From Atriophallophorus winterbourni (lineage: Eukaryota; Platyhelminthes; Trematoda; Plagiorchiida; Microphallidae): 64,000 nt of DNA. The stretch covers positions 58,387 to 122,386 of the forward strand of contig JACCGJ010002787.1 of the NCBI GenBank assembly GCA_013407085.1, written 5' to 3'. How positions within the stretch are numbered: position 1 is the first letter of the stretch; each line of letters opens with the position of its first letter. The translations under genes were made by a program, and so were the position numbers. This document shows positions 1 to 11,026 of this stretch, one piece after another. The notes under the pieces were generated by a model. The model searched no databases, was not told where the DNA came from, and saw nothing but the letters and a program-made list of their open reading frames with translations.

Positions 1-1
1 A

Positions 2-241
2 TTTGATCCATGTGATAACACAGTTAATGTTTCAGTATTATTTACTCAAACTCGCTATCCCTGTGGTCGTTTGAAACATCTTCGCTCTAAATGCCAGGTT
101 CGCGAGGCTATTTGTAATCTTTGCGGTAAATGTGTATGCCGTTCAATTAAAACAGACAAACATTATACCAATTGCATTTCAAAAACAATCACCTCTATCG
201 GTTGCCGCCGTTCTTGCTTGTTTATCACGTACAATCTGTAG
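2..241 (+). pseudogene. Gypsy-type gag zinc-knuckle fragment
   Basis: An open frame with no start codon enters from the window edge and stops at 239-241. It contains a Cys/His pattern (PCGRLKHLRSKC followed by ICNLCGK) that resembles the two nucleocapsid knuckles of G2 at 49.1 kb; the second knuckle loses its GHF core and runs into unrelated cysteines. I read it as the end of a truncated gag from another Gypsy copy lying just upstream of G1. The role would be RNA binding in the virus-like particle, but this piece is a relic. Confidence 0.5.
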
Positions 242-327
242 TGTATAGATTATAGAGAACCCAACGAGTAGAGGGTAAGAAGATCCGAGATTTGGGCTTT
301 AAACAACTCGTTAATACAGTATAGCGC

Positions 328-495
328 TGTCGTGTTGTTTTGACATTCCTTTTATCGTGTACACACGCTTATTTTACCGTATTACACATCTAACCTTTTT
401 CCTTTTGTTATAGCTCATACTTGTGTTCTCTAGTTGATTAAAGCCTTTCTTCTCTATGTTCGTTTGTGTTCTGATCATATCTGACTCTCGTTACA
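328..495 (+). repeat. Probable 5' LTR of Gypsy element G1
   Basis: Placed by comparison with G2, whose two LTRs (165-166 bp) are clear. The G1 segment ends TTACA at 495, 17 bases before the gag ATG, and shares with the G2 LTR the string GATTAAAGCC at the matching position (about 53 bp from the LTR end in G1, 58 in G2). The start at TGTCGTG (328) is inferred from length. No matching 3' LTR is present, so both limits are approximate. Confidence 0.45.
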
Positions 496-513
496 ATTTA
501 ATCAACTAGAGAA
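426..513 (+). promoter_or_regulatory. 17-bp inverted repeat, candidate self-priming pair of G1
   Basis: Bases 426-442 and 497-513 are perfect reverse complements over 17 bp with a 54-bp loop. The first arm lies inside the LTR; the second starts two bases after the LTR end, where a primer-binding site belongs, and ends on the gag ATG. No TGG-type tRNA site is present there. The same arrangement, with different bases, exists in G2. I infer a Tf1-like self-primer; a simple 5' UTR hairpin is the alternative. Confidence 0.55.
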
Positions 514-1250
514 TGGATCGTTCACTCCGTCCTGAATGCTTCGATACCGATCCCAACGCTGCAGATGCTACCGATTCATGGGAACACTGGTTTTTGACCT
601 TTACGAATTTTCTCGATACAATTGAATCTTTCAAACCAGACAAGCTGAAGAATCTTATCCATTTCCTGTCGCCTGCTGTATATAAACTCATTTCTCAATG
701 CACTGACTACGATTTAGCCATCAGTACCTTGAATTCTCTTTATGTTCAGCCCAAAAACGAGATATTCTCAAGACATATCCTTGCCACTTGTAAACAAAAT
801 CGCGACGAAACTCTTGACCAGTTTATGCAGAAATTGCGTAATTTTTGCAAAGGATTGTAACTTTAAAGTCGTTAGTACTGAACAAAATCAACAAGATGCT
901 ATTCGGGACGCTTTCATAAGCGGGCTGATGTCTAACGCCATTCGTCAGAGGTTGTTGGAAAACAAGACACTGGATGTACAAACTGCTTTCGACCAGGCAA
1001 AGGCCCTCGATTTGGCCCAACGTCAATCTCATTCGTTTATCCAGCCTGCACCTAGTAATTAAGGTGCTGCTGCAATCGATGCGTCTCACGCCACTACCGA
1101 TTCAACTCCTTTCAATTCTGAGACAACTCTGGCCACCACACGTTCCAGTTGTTTCTATTGCGGTTACGATCGACATCCACGCTCGAAATGCCCCACTAGG
1201 GATGCGGAGTGCAAATCACGTGGCAAAAAGGTCATTTCCAAAAAGTATGC
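513..1250 (+). pseudogene. gag: gag of Gypsy element G1 (frameshifted)
   Basis: The ATG at 513 follows the LTR by 17 bases. The N-terminus (MDRSLRPECFDTDPN) matches the start of the G2 gag, which fixes the start. The frame shifts once near 845 into the frame that is open to 1062, where a TAA interrupts it; the same frame then resumes to a zinc knuckle at 1150-1190 (CX2CX4HX4C). A second knuckle is degraded: a cysteine is replaced by Arg and the histidine is absent. Gag would form the particle core and bind RNA; this copy cannot make a full protein. Confidence 0.7.
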
Positions 1251-1712
1251 CGTTCTACAATCAAGGCAAAACACACTGCATCGGTAATTCCTTTTCTGAC
1301 CTCCACGATTATCAACGCTGCTGCGCCGGCCAGTCTTAATAAAGCAATTACCGGAGTTGTCGTCAACGGTATAGCTTTACAGGCGCTGGTTGACACGGGT
1401 AGTTCTGAAAGTTACATCTCCGAAAGTATCGTCTGTCGAAACGGATGGCCTATCATGAAATCGAAAAACCAAATTGTGTTGGCTTCTACGTCGATGATAA
1501 GCAATACGAAAGGTCATTGTTTTGTATCCCTCGTCCACAAAAGTACTCGTTACAACAATGTGAAACTTTCTATCATTCCTGATCTATGTGCCGATGTGTT
1601 TGTTGGACATGATTTTCTTCAGCGCCATCGAGCAGTTGAAATACCATTCGAAGAAATCCAAGCCCCATTTTCTTTGTGTAGTTTATCCGTTACTACTGTT
1701 GATTCTTATTGA
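1209..1712 (+). pseudogene. pol: Aspartic protease domain of G1 pol
   Basis: From about 1310 the frame encodes a retropepsin-like domain. The active-site motif LVDTGSSESY is intact, and the later LCADVFVGHDFL segment is typical of this family. It lies in a different frame from the zinc knuckle before it and stops at 1710-1712, ahead of the RT. In an active element it would cut the Gag-Pol polyprotein. Here the catalytic residues survive but the link to RT is broken. Confidence 0.75.
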
Positions 1713-1844
1713 GAATCAAGGAAATTCCCCAATATGGAGTTACGCGCAAAATCCCAGATATTTCAGAACCAACGAGGATTTGTCATTAAAAGCGGTACTG
1801 TCGTCCGATATGCACCAAGTCCAGAAGATACAGTCATAACGACG

Positions 1845-3481
1845 AGATTTTCATTCGAGCTGAAGTTGCCAAGCTACTAAATAAGGGAATAATCGAACCT
1901 TCCCAGTCGCCTTGGCGCGCCCAGGTGTTGGTCACAACAAATGAACGACAGAAGAAACGTTGGGTCATTGACTATAGCCAAACTATCAACCGATTCACAT
2001 ATCTAGACGCCTACCCCCTGCCTCGAATCGATGACATGATCCAAAAGATTTCACAGTTTGGTGGTTTTAGCACCTTAGACTTGCAGAGCGCATATCACCA
2101 AATTCCTGTGAAGGAGAATGAGCGCCGGTACACTGCATTTGAAGCATGTGGTAACCTCTACCAATTCCAGCGTATTCCATTTGGCGTAACCAACGGAGTT
2201 GCATGCTTCCAGCCGGCCATCGATGAGTTAATACGCAAGGAATCTCTGCGAGGAACGTATGTCTACGTCGATAACATAACCGTCTGTGGGAAAGATAAGC
2301 ATGATCATGATGTTAACTTAAGCAAATTTATGCAAGCAGTGGATAAATATGGGCTTACTTTGAATCGCAACAAATGTACCTTTTCCGTAGAGCGCGTTAA
2401 ACTTCTCGGTTATGAGGTATCCGCTGGAAATGTGAAACCAGACCCTGAACGCTTTGATGCCTTACTCAAGCTGCCTCCACCCTGTGATGCCAAAGCACAA
2501 CAAAGAATAATCGGGATGTTCTCTTATTATTCCCAATGGTTCTCCCAGTTCTCCGACAAAATCCATCCTTTGGTTCACAATAAAATCTTCCCACTGTCCG
2601 GGAAAGCTTTGAACGCTTACACATCCCTGAAATCTGAATTAGTGCAAGCATCTCTTTTCTCGGTTGATCGTGACGTACCTCTCGTTGTCGAAACAGATGC
2701 ATCCGATATAGCAATAGCTGCTACTCTCAACCAAAACGGACGTCCGGTTGCTTTCTTCTCTCGCACACTCTCTCCAAGTGAGCGTAATCATCCCGCGATC
2801 GAGAAGGAAGCTTGCGCGATCATTGAAGCAATTCGAAAATGGAGACATTATCTCATTGGGTCTCATTTTAAACTAATCACTGATCAACGCTCCGTTTCGT
2901 TTATGTTTGATACGAAAATCGCCAGTAAAATCAAGAACGACAAAATCCAACGTTGGCGTATAGAACTCTCTCAGTTTTCCTATGACGTGGTGTATCGGCC
3001 GGGTCCTGATAATACTGTAGCTGATGCCTTGTCTCGTGGATTTTGTGCCAGTGTACATTCGCTTCCTCAATTAAAGTCCATTCATGACTCACTGTGCCAC
3101 CCGGGTATCACACGTTTATTTCATTTCACCCGATCTAAAAATCTTCCGTTCTCTCTTGATGACGTTAAATCTGTCATTCGACATTGCCTTGTATGTTCTC
3201 AGTTAAAGCCAAAAATTTTCGGTCCTTACAATGAGCCACTCATTAAAGCAACACATACTTTTGAACGTCTCAGTATCGATTTTAAAGGGCCTATTCTTTC
3301 ATCAACTCGGAATCGATATTTACTTACAGTAATTGACGAATTTTCTCGATTCCCCTTTGCTTTCCCATGTCCTGACAAGACCAGATCAACTGTCATTTCC
3401 CGACTCACCGAACTTTTTTTCCATTTTTGGTATGCCCGGATACGTACACTCAGATCAAGGGTCATCTTTCATGTCCCGTGA
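1845..3481 (+). pseudogene. pol: Reverse transcriptase, RNase H and integrase N-terminus of G1
   Basis: RT similarity starts before the first Met at 1925 (a KLLNKGIIEPSQSPW-like segment near 1870). The 518-residue open part holds LDAYPLPRID (27-36), LDLQSAYHQI (51-60), the catalytic box YVDN (114-117, bases 2264-2275) in place of YVDD, then an RNase H domain (ETDASD, with FFSRTL) and the start of integrase (SLCHPGITR, and SIDFKGP, which holds the first catalytic Asp). The frame is lost near 3426 within the integrase core. RT copies element RNA into cDNA and RNase H removes the RNA. YVDN recurs in G2, so it is a family trait rather than decay. Confidence 0.85.
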
Positions 3482-3979
3482 CATTAAATCTTTTCTTCAT
3501 TTTCAAGGAGTTGCTACGAGTAGGACCACCAGTTATAACCCGCAAGGTAATGGAAAACTGTTTCATTATGCTTGCGAGATAGGGGTTTGACGACACAGCA
3601 GTGGGAACTTGTTCTTCCCGAAGCATTACACGCCATGCGGTCTCTCTTATGCACTGCTACAAATGAGACGCCTCACGAGCGCATGTTCAAGCATAATCGC
3701 AAGTCTCCCGTCGGTACGAGTCTTCCTAATTGGTTGTTGATGCCAGGACCAGTCCTTTATCGCAGAAACGTTCGTTCCTCCAAGTATGCCCCCCTGGTGG
3801 AAGAGGTGGAGCTTCTGGAGAGTAATCATCAGTATGCCCATATCCGCTTGCCAGATGGTCGCGAGGAGACTGTGTCTCTCCGTCAACTGGCTCCAATGAA
3901 TCAGTCGCCAAACCCATTGACCACTGCACGGATGTGCAATCGTGCAGCACTTTGTGCTGTGCAGCTAACACCGTGCTAA
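3426..3979 (+). pseudogene. pol: Integrase core and C-terminal part of G1
   Basis: After a frameshift the integrase continues: YVHSDQGSSF holds the second catalytic Asp and TTSYNPQGNG precedes the catalytic Glu. The Glu segment is destroyed by another shift at about 3560 (the protein continues as KLFHYAC). The next frame (3572-3979) carries the downstream part, including YRRNVRSSKYAPLVEEVE, which parallels the G2 C-terminus near 46.5 kb. Integrase would insert the cDNA; this copy is inactive. Confidence 0.75.
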
Positions 3980-3999
3980 ATTGATTGGCCAGAGGTAGT

Positions 4000-4200
4000 G
4001 AGCTGCATGCTGAAACAGGCTGGAGTCTCACTACCATTTTATGTTGCTTTTTCTTCCTCATATCTGTCGAGGCCTGGGCAACCTGACAGTATCTTAGCCC
4101 ACGTGCAGTCTCAGACTGTACGGCACTTTGCCTGGATCAGGCTTGTGCTTTCATACCATACCCACCTGACCCAACAAAAATGTCTCCAGATACCCTTTGT
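4000..4200 (+). repeat. Dispersed repeat R2 interrupting G1 pol
   Basis: A core at about 4060-4120 (ending in CCTGGGCAACCTGACAG and TTAGCCCACGTGCAG) recurs at 52.62, 55.65 and 58.71 kb, and in weaker form at 63.57 kb. It separates the G1 integrase C-terminus from the last 35 or so residues of pol, so I read it as an insertion. No coding signal or clear terminal repeats are visible. Confidence 0.5.
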
Positions 4201-4212
4201 ACACCTGACATA

Positions 4213-4327
4213 ATCTGCCACTTCAGACATTTCTGGACCAACCACTACACTTCAACCAAATGTAGAACACCTTGTTTCACAACAACAAAAGGTGAGACCC
4301 CACAATCTTCGATCCCGTGATGTCTAA
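4213..4327 (+). pseudogene. Last residues of G1 pol
   Basis: A short frame ending at TAA 4325-4327 contains HLVSQQQKVRPHNLRSRDV, which aligns with the G2 pol terminus (TLVDHQQRVHRYLLRNREV). This fixes the 3' end of the G1 coding region beyond the R2 insertion. No polypurine tract plus 3' LTR could be matched downstream, so G1 is cut off after this point. Confidence 0.6.
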
Positions 4328-4734
4328 AACTGTAACCGTTATATCACTCGGTCTTCCCGGTATTATTATATTTGCACAATCTGATACAGATATGGTGCCG
4401 TTCAACATAAACAATGAGATGTACAAAGCGAGAAGGGGGGTACAAAGCGTTGACATCATCGTCATCGTTGAACGTAGGCATGATACTACCCGGTTGCCTA
4501 CACCGAAGTAGGGGAGATTTCGTTTAGGGGGTCCCACCCCGAGCCTTTACCCACCAGGCAGTGGAGCGAGAGAGGTTCGCACCTATCGGTGGCCGGTGAC
4601 CGACGAAGCGGTTCATACGCCCTTTTCTGGGAATTTCCAGTTCGGAGCCCAATAACCCCGTTGATAGGTTAGTGACTTCAGTTTTTGCCTGTGCACCATA
4701 CAATGTCCTTGGATAGGACAAAGGGCAGTGACTT

Positions 4735-4848
4735 TTGGAGCGGCGAGTAACATCCGCCGCGTCGTGATGTCATCATTGGATTTTTGTGGCTTTTTATAGG
4801 GAGAACGCTTGCCAGGCGAAAACCCACCACACCCTCAGACACCACCAG
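4735..4848 (-). repeat. BEL/Pao 3'-end fragment
   Basis: This stretch matches, in reverse orientation, the segment after the last ORF of BEL element B3 (39.02-39.14 kb) and the same segment of B2 at 39.79-39.91 kb. It includes the conserved TTTTTATAGGGA block (TATAAAAAG on the element strand) flanked by related sequence. It is a stray piece of the BEL/Pao family in front of a LINE tail. Confidence 0.6.
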
Positions 4849-5640
4849 AGTAGAGTATAAAGCGACAGTTCGGGCTGTGTTACTATATGGGTGCGAAACC
4901 TGGACCTTACGTGAAGAACACATTCAGCGTCTCCAAGTATTTGACAACCGGTGTCTCCGCAACATTCTAGGAGTTAGCTGTTACAATCGTATGCGCACCG
5001 ATGCTTTCCGAAATAAGTTGTTGGGTAATAATGTCGATATAGAGAAGCAGATCGACCTGCATAGATTACGCTGGCTGGGTCACGTATTACGGATGCCGGA
5101 CAACCGACTTCCGAAACAGATTCTTTTTGCGACGCCACATTCTGATTGGCGTAAATCTCGGGGTGGCCAAACCGTCACATGGCATAGGCAGTTAAAAACT
5201 CTTACTAGCAACCTTTCCAAAGTAGGCGCAGCGCGTCTTCCAGGCTGGAGTCCCCGCGATCAGATATCACAGTGGTTAGTTACGCTTCAGGATATGTCCC
5301 GGTCTTGCACTAAGCATATTCTTGGAGTGTTTGCTTAACCTTGTATGTTGTCAAGCGGAGTGACGAGTAAAGCTTGTTATGATGCATGACAGTGAAAGCC
5401 GCAAGGAAGCTGCCGTGCTGATGTAGCTCTACTCGTTCACGAAACTTGTTTGAATGTATGTTCCATTCGAGGTGTAGGCACCTCTCCCCAGTTTGTTTGT
5501 ACTTACTCTTCTATAGAACCCGTAGCAATTTAAGTCCCACCCTTCCCCATCTTTTAGGATTTTACTTTTGCATGGTTGTATGGCAGTTAAGCATTCGGTA
5601 CGTGCTACCGGTGTATTGCTGTCTCTGATGATGATGATGA
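4849..5640 (+). pseudogene. RTE-like LINE, C-terminal fragment with TGA-repeat tail
   Basis: The open frame to 5338 begins inside the post-RT region: RAVLLYGCETWTLR, a conserved FDNRCLRNIL segment, then LRWLGHVLRM. These are standard in RTE-like LINE proteins and match the element at 60.8-61.3 kb. The 3' UTR ends in TGATGATGATGATGA at 5626-5640, a short-unit tail of the kind seen in RTE elements. The copy is 5'-truncated, lacks all RT motifs, and joins a BEL/Pao fragment. Confidence 0.75.
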
Positions 5641-5662
5641 CCCTTGTTCAGTTCTGTTTGCC

Positions 5663-5845
5663 TTGAACACAAAAAATTCGTATCTACGCGGCCACTCACG
5701 TAAATTCGCTCCACAGACTTCACGCATAAACTGCAAAAGAATCCTCTTCTCTGTTCGTGATTGTGTCGCCTGTAATAAACTTCCCGAAGATGTATTTTCT
5801 CCCTCTCAGTCTCTTCAAATTGAAACTAGAAGCACATTTTCCCGA
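5663..5845 (+). pseudogene. CR1-like LINE C-terminal fragment
   Basis: The frame encodes LRGHSRKFAPQTSRINCKR, then FSVRDCVACNKLPEDV, which resembles the C-terminal CR1 pattern in which RGH..KL precedes FFS.RVV..WN.LPE. The key Trp is missing and no RT motif is nearby. It is a short relic. Confidence 0.45.
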
Positions 5846-6006
5846 ACTTCATTTGTCTGCTGTGATCATGGATATATATTTATCTTTGGCAACGGTGAGA
5901 CCTCTTTCTATACCACCACACATTTCAACTTACACTTTTAAACTTTTTTCCAGTTCTTCGTCATTTCAGGTAAACACGCCGCAACCCGAATGTGTCCTGC
6001 TCATGC

Positions 6007-6388
6007 GATGGTGTAGGCTGAACGCGAATGTGGCCCGCTATAGGGCCATGGAACTCCAAACTTCACTAAAATTTTACTTTTATGTTTCAATGTACAGGTC
6101 AACCTGAGGTTTTTTAAAGCTTTTTCGCTTCTTACACCCTAATATACGATTGAACAACTGAAAGTGCGTTCAAGTCACCCAATGTTGAGCACTTGAATGA
6201 TCGACAGTTTACGCAAATTTGTGATGAGATTTCAGTTGGCACTATTGGGTGAGCGATAAAGAACGCCGCACTGTAGATGCACCCGAAATGGTTTTCAATT
6301 GGCAAAAAAATTCCATTGACACAAAAATCCATTGATGGTGCAGGCTAAACGCGAATGTGGCCCACTATAAGCCCTTGGACCTCAAACA
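6007..6388. repeat. 55-bp direct repeat pair, 327 bp apart
   Basis: Bases 6007-6061 and 6334-6388 are similar: both contain AACGCGAATGTGGCCC and then CTATA. The 270 bp between them has no recognisable coding content. They could be sub-repeats of a longer tandem unit or ends of a decayed element. Confidence 0.5.
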
Positions 6389-7139
6389 TTTCTTTATTTG
6401 CTTTTACGCCCCACCGCTCAATCTACCGAACGGTTTGTACAAGTTCTTAACTTCTTATACTGCTGTGTCGATCAGTGATCACTAGATAACTTTTGGCATA
6501 AAGAACTATTCCACTACAAACACGACTATCTTCATCACTGCGGAAAATGTTAAAACTTTGGAAAAAGAGCTCATTGACCCAAATAATCGGATGAGCATCA
6601 TGTTTATGTCAACACAAGCAGGCCAGTATTTTCAAAACTCGCAAGCACATTCAACATGTCAACTATGTTTATAATATTCCTCGAGATAAAGTATGATATC
6701 TCCGAAGGTTCGAAACTTACAACAAGCGGTGTGAATGTTAATGACTTCCACCGTATGCGTTGTTTCTTCTTCACAACTCGAAAATCCATATGAAACCGTT
6801 ATTTGATCACATGAACAATAAATTTAATACACCAAATTATGAAGACTGTATTTTTGTCAAAAATTCGAATGACAGACCAAAAATACCACAAAAATAAAAC
6901 AATGTAGCAAAAGCACATAGAGTATGCTTGTCTAAACCGAGATTAAGGCGCCACAGCTGATCCGAGGTCAAAACATCATAAAAACAAAATGTAGTTTAAA
7001 CTGTGATAAAAGGACGCTAACAGAAACTGTACCGTGATATCATATGCAGTCTAGTAGCATTTGAAAAAGGCATAATTTATTATGTGTTTTTATCATTCAT
7101 GCATATTTCGATCATATGATTCAATATTACACGGCATAT
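6389..7139. other. No recognisable feature
   Basis: A/T-rich sequence without a supported gene, RNA or repeat match inside the window. Confidence 0.5.
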
Positions 7140-7149
7140 TTTGTTATAA

Positions 7150-7600
7150 TTTCAGTTCAGTTCAGTTTGCACAGGTCAGTATGTGGCTGACAAGCCAATC
7201 GAGCGTCCAGAATTTCTTTCGGTGGTATGCCACAGAAGAGCGTCCACCACTTCAAACAATATCTTCACAAATATCTTCTGGTATGAGAGTAATCTGGAAT
7301 GCAACAGAAAAACTCCCCTCACCAATAGGTGATACAAGAATATATTCAAGTTCAAGTTGCACAGGGATGAATGTGGCTAAAAACTAATCACACGTCCAGA
7401 TTTGATTGGACGGAATGCGGTTGAGCACCCGGCACTTCAATATTGAGTATATAGTTCGTACGTCTCACACGTACTTGTTTCCGGATATTTAGAAAATTAA
7501 GGTACAAATTTCCAACAAAATATTGCAGCCACACGGGTTTTCAGTTCAATAGGCACATGACTACAATTAGCTGATGAGCAAATCGAGTGTCTGGAATTTC
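7150..7600 (-). repeat. Dispersed repeat R1, reverse orientation
   Basis: On the minus strand this matches the spacer of the palindromic array at 52.8-53.1 kb: the block ending GTGATTGGCTTTTAGCCAC, the flanking GTGCCGGGTGCTCAACCGC and the CCTGTGCAACTTGAACT motif are all present in altered form. A third partial copy lies at 7540-7600 and another at 51.91-52.02 kb. Two sub-blocks per copy share CTCGATTGGC and CCTGTGCAA. It may be a SINE-like repeat, but I see no convincing tRNA promoter boxes. Confidence 0.55.
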
Positions 7601-7867
7601 TGTCATTGAAATGGTTCTGAGTAGTGCCCAATGCAGCCAAATATTGTTTATTTTGTCCCATGCTATCCTTAACTCTGCGACAGGCAACAATAAGCCGAGT
7701 GTGGCCCAGACCATCCTTCGGACACATGGGTTTTCATTGTTGAGGCTGGGAAAAAAGGAAGGGTTTCTCATCACCTTGCGGCAGACAGGTGTGTAATGGA
7801 GTAATTTGTGTCTACAATCAGAACGTGCTATTATATAACAGCAGTATATTTTTTCGTGTTTTTTTCA

Positions 7868-8262
7868 TTTCAAATAAATAAAAAATGAATAAATAAATAA
7901 ATATTTACTTCTTGGAATTCCAAGGCATGCTAAGCATGATCAAAGTTGTTTGCATACATAAAGCATAAAAATGAACAATAATTATTAACATTTTCAAGGT
8001 CATACGTGCTGATAATTTTTCGTTCCAGGTAAATGATAATCAATCAGTTTTACAGAAATTCAATATATTAGCAGTTATTGTATGAAAAGAAAGTCAGGTG
8101 AGGGAAAAAATGACACGAAGAATATTGAAGAACGATGGACCGGAACATCGAAGATGTGAGGAATCTCGAAGAGTCAGAATCTTCAAAAATGTTCAGTTGG
8201 AACACATTATTGTTGTCGAATATATGTCCAGAATGGAGAGTGTCTTTTTGTGGGTATTATTA
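7868..8262 (-). repeat. 3' end of CR1-like LINE family L5
   Basis: Reverse complement of the 3' UTR of the L5 copy at 31.55-31.92 kb, including the stretch next to CATGCTTAGCATGCC and the ATAAATAAATAA-type tail at 7868-7905. Similarity fades past about 8262. No protein-coding part of the LINE is retained. Confidence 0.75.
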
Positions 8263-8561
8263 GGTTCATAGTAAAATGTGCATGAATGTAAACAGTGAAA
8301 AGCATTTTTATGCAAAATATCTCTAGGTGATTTGGAATCATGGAAAGAAATTATCAACTCCTTTGTGTATTGGAGACAGTGTTTTATCCCGGGTAAACCG
8401 CATGAAATTACCTTTATTGTCAATTTTATTCCACTGGCATCACCGCACTACATATGAAGGAATCCTCCGTGAGAAAATAACACGTTGTTTTCATTAACGA
8501 TCGCAAAGCATAAACGAATGCCTTGAACAGAAAGCTAAAGAGAATGGATCCATGTAGGACA
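8263..8561. other. No recognisable feature
   Basis: About 300 bp between two LINE fragments with no supported coding or repeat signal. Confidence 0.4.
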
Positions 8562-8675
8562 CTGAACTATGTAAGGTTATGGAAAGATTGATCCACGATA
8601 AAATTTGTGGATATCCAACCAAACACTCTCTTCTGAATGCCACACAACACGGCTTTCTGAAATGTAGGCCATGTC
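8562..8675 (+). pseudogene. CR1-like LINE L3 RT fragment
   Basis: Near-identical at DNA level to 21768-21880 of the L3 copy (ERLIHDKICGYPTKHSLLN versus ERLIRDKICGYLTKHSLLN). It covers only the N-terminal RT segment and breaks off after GFLKCRPCLR. Confidence 0.75.
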
Positions 8676-8689
8676 TGCGAGCGTTTTCT

Positions 8690-9018
8690 AGTCCCATGGC
8701 AGCGACGTCGAAGGTTTCGGTAGCACGAGCGGAGGCTCTTACCGTGATTTGCTCCAATGTCCCCGAGACAGATGCACCCAGCTTCATAACGCGTCAAACT
8801 GAAGATGTGAAACAATGGAAAAAGTTGTGTCAAGAGGCCTTAACATAGAACCGGCTAGCATGGTCCGCTTGTCAAGACACCACAAATCGGCACTTGCTGG
8901 TCTGCCAAGATTGTTGCGCATCGTGTTAAAATCGTTAGCAGATGATGAATCTGTTCTTCTATTCGCTTACATGCTTCGAAAAATCTCGTCACCCATCCTT
9001 ATATTTCCGGATATATGA
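8690..9018 (+). pseudogene. CR1-like LINE ORF1 (RRM-like) fragment
   Basis: Two frames joined by a shift near 8840 encode the pattern of a CR1-type ORF1 RNA-binding domain: EALTVICSNVPE at the start, then LPRLLRIVLKS and SSPILIFPDI at the end. ORF1 proteins of these LINEs bind their RNA. The fragment sits downstream of an RT fragment, the reverse of the normal order, so the locus is rearranged or composite. Confidence 0.5.
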
Positions 9019-9491
9019 TGGGCAGATAGGCAGGCGAAAACAGAAGAGAATTACGATTGGAAACACGAAAGTGACAAAAGAGCATCTTTGTTCATGGCGT
9101 TCGGGAATTGAACGAGAGTAACGCTGACAAAAACACCACTCATGATTGCGAACAGTGACGCTTCTTACAGCAACTGAGTAACGTTACCGATACCTTAACT
9201 ACTTCCTTGAAGCGTTTGCCTGATTCCCCCAGCTATAAAGGATCAGGTCCTCACATATCTAAGGTAACCTTTTAATCTGAATCTATGGTGAACGGCGCTT
9301 TGGAACAATGGTATCGACAAAGGCATTGTGATCCAGCAGAAGTTCGTCTTAACTCGGCCCTGGAAAGCGAATTAACAGTAAACCGCGACTGACGCCACCG
9401 CTTTCATTAACCGAAACGAATATGGTGCAGACGGACTTGCTTCGCACCGGAGTTGAAAGCGAAGACTGGAGAAGATACGATGACGCATCAC
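9019..9491. other. Unassigned, possibly decayed LINE sequence
   Basis: No intact frame or repeat match that I can support. The first 50 bases may continue the ORF1 fragment upstream; the last bases are the 3' flank of the RTE LINE. Confidence 0.35.
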
Positions 9492-11026
9492 TCAGTCCTC
9501 TCCGTGCCGGGTGGCACATGAGGCGAAGACAACTTCACACCAGTGGTTCCGGTCTGCCGCTGCTCCCGTTGCCGTCTGCACCGTGAATCCTTGTGCATGT
9601 AGTTCGCGTTCCAACGTTCTGCGCCAAGTTCCCTTGGGCCTTCCCTTTTTTCGTTTACATTGCGGACGCCTGTGAATGGCTACCTTCGTATGCGAACTGG
9701 GATCCATCCTGCAGACATGACCGAACCATCTCCACCGTCGTCTTTTGACTACGATAGATACCACCTCCAGACCAGTTTTTCTCAAGAGCTCTTCATTCGA
9801 AATGGTGTGTGGCCGAAAATTCGGAGAATCCTTCTCAAGCACTCAGTTTGAAACACGTTCATTCTGTGCGCAATGGCAGTAGTCGTCTTCCAGCATTCCG
9901 ATGCATACAGCAACACACTCAGAACGTTGCTCTCGAAGAGTCTGATTTTCATGTTAATGCTGAGAGCGGAGGATTTCCAAATGGAATTCAGCATGCAGAA
10001 TGCTTGGTTCGCCTTCCCGATCCTTCTCCTGACCTCATCTTCACAGTCACCATTTACAGTCAGTTTGCTCCCAAGGTAGACTGTATCTGTAACCTCACTG
10101 AGCGGTTGACCGTCCACGAACACTGGTGGTTGCTCCGGAACATTCTTCCGCATTACCTCCGATTTGCCAGCGTTAATTTCTAAACCCACCGTCTTGCCAA
10201 TTTCGGATAGTCGATCGCTCTTGCTCTGGATGTCACTGATCTTGCACGCCAAGAGGGCAACATCATCCGCATAGTCCAGGTCTTCTAGCGGTCCCGCTGG
10301 GGTCCATGGAATGCCTGCTGCCCTGCAATCGGTCACCTGTCTCATAATCCAGTCTATTGTTAGAGAGAAGAGTATCGGTGAGAGGATACATCCTTGCCCC
10401 ACTCCCGTACGAACCTCAAACTTCTGAGTGAGCATTCCATTGTGAGCGACTTGGCATTCAAACTTCTCATAAAAGGCTTTTATGAGATTTACTATCTTTG
10501 ATGGTATACCGTAATGACGGAGGATTTTCCATATCACTGGTCGGTGAATGCTATCGAAAGCCTTCTGAAAGTCTATGTAGGCCACACATAGCTCTGCATT
10601 CCATTCATGTGTCTGCTTCAGGATCTGACGGAGGACAAAGATTTGGTCAATGCAAGATTTTCCTTTCCTGAACCCGGCTTGCTCTTGTCGTAAAATGGAT
10701 TCAACTGCATTGGAGACACGTCGGAGAATGATGCGGCAGAATACTTTGCTCGTAACTGATAGAAGCGTAATACCTCGCCAATTGGTGCAGTAGCTCAAGT
10801 CACCTTTCTTCGGAAGTTTGATTATAGTACCCGAACGCCAGGCGTCCGGTATCTGCTCAGTATCCCAGATGTTCTGGAATAGGTCTCGCAAAACTTTCGG
10901 TGTCTCTTCGGTTTCCGCCTTGAGCAGTTCGGCATACACTCCATCGTCACCTGGTGCCTTCCCATTTTCAACCTCTGGATAGCAAATTGCACCTCTTGGA
11001 GGCTGATGGGTCTGTGTTGACGTCAA
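9492..11026 (-). pseudogene. RTE LINE (SR2-like) reverse transcriptase and C-terminus
   Basis: The 414-residue frame (9782-11026) has the RT series GKAPGDDGVYAE, EQAGFRKGKS, YIDFQKAFDSI, GVGQGCILSP and the catalytic DYADD, followed by the thumb and LYASECW. A frameshift near 9800-9842 leads into the last 100 residues (RWFGHVCRMD and a basic GRPKGTW). The order and motifs are those of RTE-clade elements such as schistosome SR2. The enzyme would copy LINE RNA at a nicked target. The catalytic box is intact, but the frame breaks make this copy dead. Confidence 0.85.

Noticed and set aside
4555..4620. GGTTCGCACC near 4575 as part of a tRNA gene
   Set aside because: No acceptor or anticodon stem could be formed around it.
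7566..7600. CTGATGAG near 7568, resembling a hammerhead ribozyme core
   Set aside because: The required GAAA and helix III partner do not follow; the segment is a variant of repeat R1 in which other copies lack the motif.
9660..10183. Plus-strand ORFs opposite the RTE LINE
   Set aside because: Antisense shadows of the RT frame with no recognisable domain.
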